Shown here piece after piece: positions 62,565 to 64,000 of a DNA stretch of 64,000 nt. Below the pieces are notes generated by a model. It searched no databases. It was not told where the DNA came from and saw only the letters and a list, made by a program, of their open reading frames with translations. Origin of the DNA: Hirschia sp964352025 (lineage in GTDB: Bacteria; Pseudomonadota; Alphaproteobacteria; Caulobacterales; Hyphomonadaceae); the NCBI GenBank assembly GCA_964352025.1, contig CAYGPZ010000002.1:1-64000 (forward strand), read 5' to 3'. A program made the position numbers and the translations under genes. The stretch's first letter is position 1, and each line of letters begins with the position of its first letter.

Positions 62565-63104
62565 ATGAATATCACGACGTTGGTGGAACCAGCGGGCGAG
62601 CCTGTATCTATGGATGCAGTTAAAGCCTTTTTGCGGATTGATTATGAAGGGGAGGATACGAAAGTGTCCTCCCTTATTGCTTCTGCACGTGCGAGGGTTG
62701 AGATTGAAACAGGGCTTTGTCTTGTTCAGCGTACAGCTAAAATAGAGGTAAGTAATTGGTCTTTCAGCTATCGAAATGAGCGCGAGTTTGAACTTCCGAT
62801 TGGGCCAGTGTCTTCACTTGTGTCGGTTCTGATTGATGGCGTCGATCATACGCAGAGATTTGTGCTGAAAAAAGGACGTCCGGACGTTCTGAAATTTCGC
62901 GGTGCGTTCCTGCCAAATATCCATGAAATGGCGGAATTTACATTTGTATCTGGGTTTGGTCCCGATGATAGTTATGTGCCTGCGGACTTAAAACTTGCGG
63001 TAAAGCTATTGGTTGCAGAAAGCTATGCGCAGGGTGAAGCGGGATCTGATTTATCAAATGATGTTTCTGTATTGCTCGCGCCTTGGCGGAGGATTTCATT
63101 ATGA
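62565..63104 (+). CDS. Head-tail connector protein (GTA g6-like)
   Basis: 179 residues. It matches the phage gp6-like connector pattern (LVEPAGEPVSMDAVKAFLRI, SLIASARARVEIETGLCLV) with the beta-rich middle (LVSVLIDGVDHTQRFVLKKG) and helical closing (LKLAVKLLVAESYAQGEAGS). It forms the ring between portal and tail. AAGGA precedes the ATG. It ends in an ATGA overlap with the next gene. Confidence 0.85.
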   Translation: MNITTLVEPAGEPVSMDAVKAFLRIDYEGEDTKVSSLIASARARVEIETGLCLVQRTAKIEVSNWSFSYRNEREFELPIGPVSSLVSVLIDGVDHTQRFVLKKGRPDVLKFRGAFLPNIHEMAEFTFVSGFGPDDSYVPADLKLAVKLLVAESYAQGEAGSDLSNDVSVLLAPWRRISL

Positions 63105-63535
63105 GTGGAACCTTATTGAGCGGTGCAGAGAATGCGCTGCAAAACGCGATTTTGGATGAGCTTCGAAATAATACTCTAATGAGAGATATATTTGGACCTG
63201 AGCCACGTATAGTCGATGATTTTGGTGGTGCTAGGCCTGCTTACCCGTATCTTCAAATTGCAAAGCATGAAGTACGTTATGCCAATGCGGTTGGTGCTAA
63301 ATTGCAGGATCACACAATCGATCTGCAGGTGATGACACGTTGGCGCGGGCGTACAGGTGCGCGTGATGCGGTTAGTCTGGTTCAGACCTTAGTTGATGAT
63401 GCAAATCTTACCTTAGACGGGCACAAGCTTGTCTGGTGCTATGCAGCGTTTGCAGACGCGCTTATGCTACGAGATCTGAGTACATTTAAAGGTGTCATAC
63501 GTATTAAAGCACGTACAACACCTTTAGAAATTTAA
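63101..63535 (+). CDS. DUF3168 tail-terminator-like protein (GTA g8-like)
   Basis: About 144 residues from ATG 63101, which overlaps the g6 stop (ATGA) and has GGAGGA upstream; an earlier in-frame start is less likely. DUF3168 marks: ALQNAILDELRNNTLMRDIF, YPYLQIAKHEVRYANA, HTIDLQVMTRWRGRTGARDA and GVIRIKARTTPLEI. In RcGTA the protein closes the tail tube. It follows g6 directly, with no g7 between. The stop TAA overlaps the convergent gene's stop in TTAA. Confidence 0.85.
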   Translation: MSGTLLSGAENALQNAILDELRNNTLMRDIFGPEPRIVDDFGGARPAYPYLQIAKHEVRYANAVGAKLQDHTIDLQVMTRWRGRTGARDAVSLVQTLVDDANLTLDGHKLVWCYAAFADALMLRDLSTFKGVIRIKARTTPLEI

Positions 63536-64000
63536 GCTGGTTCTGAGGACCTTGATTTGGATTGTTCAATACGGTCACCCCAATCGGCATAACGAATTGC
63601 GCGACCTGTTTCGATGAAGGACTTCATTGATGAGAGGATGGCAGGCCAGCCTTTTGAAACACCTTTTAGCACTGCAGAGTTCTCTGGGAAGCCCTGATGT
63701 GTGACGGTCAACATGGTGGCTGGACCGTTTGTTGTTATGTCGAAGGTCACAAGTGATACGCCTTCATCGTGCATGGCACCGTGTCCACCAACTCTGAAAG
63801 TGTGGATGAGTTTACGTGGCGCTTCTGATTCTAAGATTTCGCCTTGTACATCATCATTACCCGCACGTCTGAACACGATTGTTGAGCCAGATTTGAAGGT
63901 CGACAACATGTGTGTGTCTGACCACCAATCACGTGGGCCTTCATGCTCTGTAATTGTCTCCCACACTTCTTCTGGCGTGGCATCAAGATAGATGGTGTAG
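63532..64000 (-). CDS. SRPBCC (AHSA1-like) protein, 5' end outside the window
   Basis: At least 156 residues; the frame continues past the window edge as YTIYLDATPEEVWETITEHE, the usual SRPBCC opening. The rest shows PRDWWSDTHMLSTFK, SGSTIVFRR, and the closing helix KGVSKGWPAILSSMKSFIETG. The helix-grip fold binds a small hydrophobic ligand; relatives include activators of Hsp90 ATPase and polyketide cyclases. The function is unknown. It is convergent with the g8-like gene. Confidence 0.88.
   Translation of the reverse strand, partial: YTIYLDATPEEVWETITEHEGPRDWWSDTHMLSTFKSGSTIVFRRAGNDDVQGEILESEAPRKLIHTFRVGGHGAMHDEGVSLVTFDITTNGPATMLTVTHQGFPENSAVLKGVSKGWPAILSSMKSFIETGRAIRYADWGDRIEQSKSRSSEPA

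Noticed and set aside
1..64000. tRNA genes, rRNA, CRISPR arrays, transposases, integrases
   Set aside because: None was recognised on either strand by eye; a tRNA scan would settle the tRNA point.

Overview
The window comes from a chromosome of an alphaproteobacterium, most likely a Caulobacterales/Hyphomonadales-type (stalked or marine dimorphic) lineage with moderate GC. This rests on the gene order glyQ-glyS-ppdK, families typical of alphaproteobacteria (DUF1491, DUF2336, TIGR02301, a COG4111/NadQ-type NAD regulator), a gene-transfer-agent (GTA) head cluster, a PleC/DivJ-like histidine kinase and CtrA-type boxes (TTAA-N7-TTAA). The assignment is inference from family content; no rRNA or tRNA gene was recognised.

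Layout. 1-2.4 kb: start of a lipoprotein gene leaving the window, a DUF1080 lipoprotein with a LacI-type operator candidate, a small membrane protein and a 2OG-Fe(II) oxygenase. 2.4-4.4 kb: palindromic repeats, then a HEAT-like protein translationally coupled to a secreted thermonuclease. 4.5-12.7 kb: glyQ, glyS, ppdK, a SleB-type wall hydrolase with a CtrA box, and a secreted Cys-rich protein. 12.7-20.9 kb (minus strand): a secreted protein, the NAD de novo operon nadA-(secreted protein)-nadB-nadC with a clear promoter and operator, an acyltransferase, the likely NAD repressor nadQ and an HD phosphohydrolase. 21-28 kb: a 49-residue membrane peptide, a ygfZ-tag-two-lipoprotein operon, a D-2-hydroxyacid dehydrogenase, a cupin and a Kef-type antiporter. 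28.5-32.3 kb: a serine hydrolase, two tandem paralogous lipoproteins (the second frameshifted in a run of eight A), a Sel1-like protein and yaaA. 32.3-38.8 kb: a Pro-rich anchored protein, tsaC/Sua5, a cytochrome b561-YceI fusion with two YceI lipoproteins, an aldo/keto reductase and sufE. 38.9-49.6 kb: secreted unknowns, a histidine kinase, DUF1491, prfC, an MscS channel and a long DUF1963 protein. 49.7-55.5 kb: a second repeat cluster, DUF2336, uup and PBP1A. 55.8-63.5 kb: GTA genes in the order g1, g2, portal, g3.5-like, protease, capsid, g6-like, g8-like, interrupted by three small membrane-protein genes and lacking a g7 between g6 and g8. The window ends inside a minus-strand SRPBCC gene.

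The most interesting points are: the nadA promoter whose -10 box abuts a perfect palindrome beside a nadQ gene; a three-hairpin repeat found twice, in the same orientation downstream of two accessory genes and with a covarying base pair; the frameshifted lipoprotein; and the interrupted GTA head cluster. I did not find a clearly novel defence or multi-gene system, and saw no CRISPR array, transposase or integrase.
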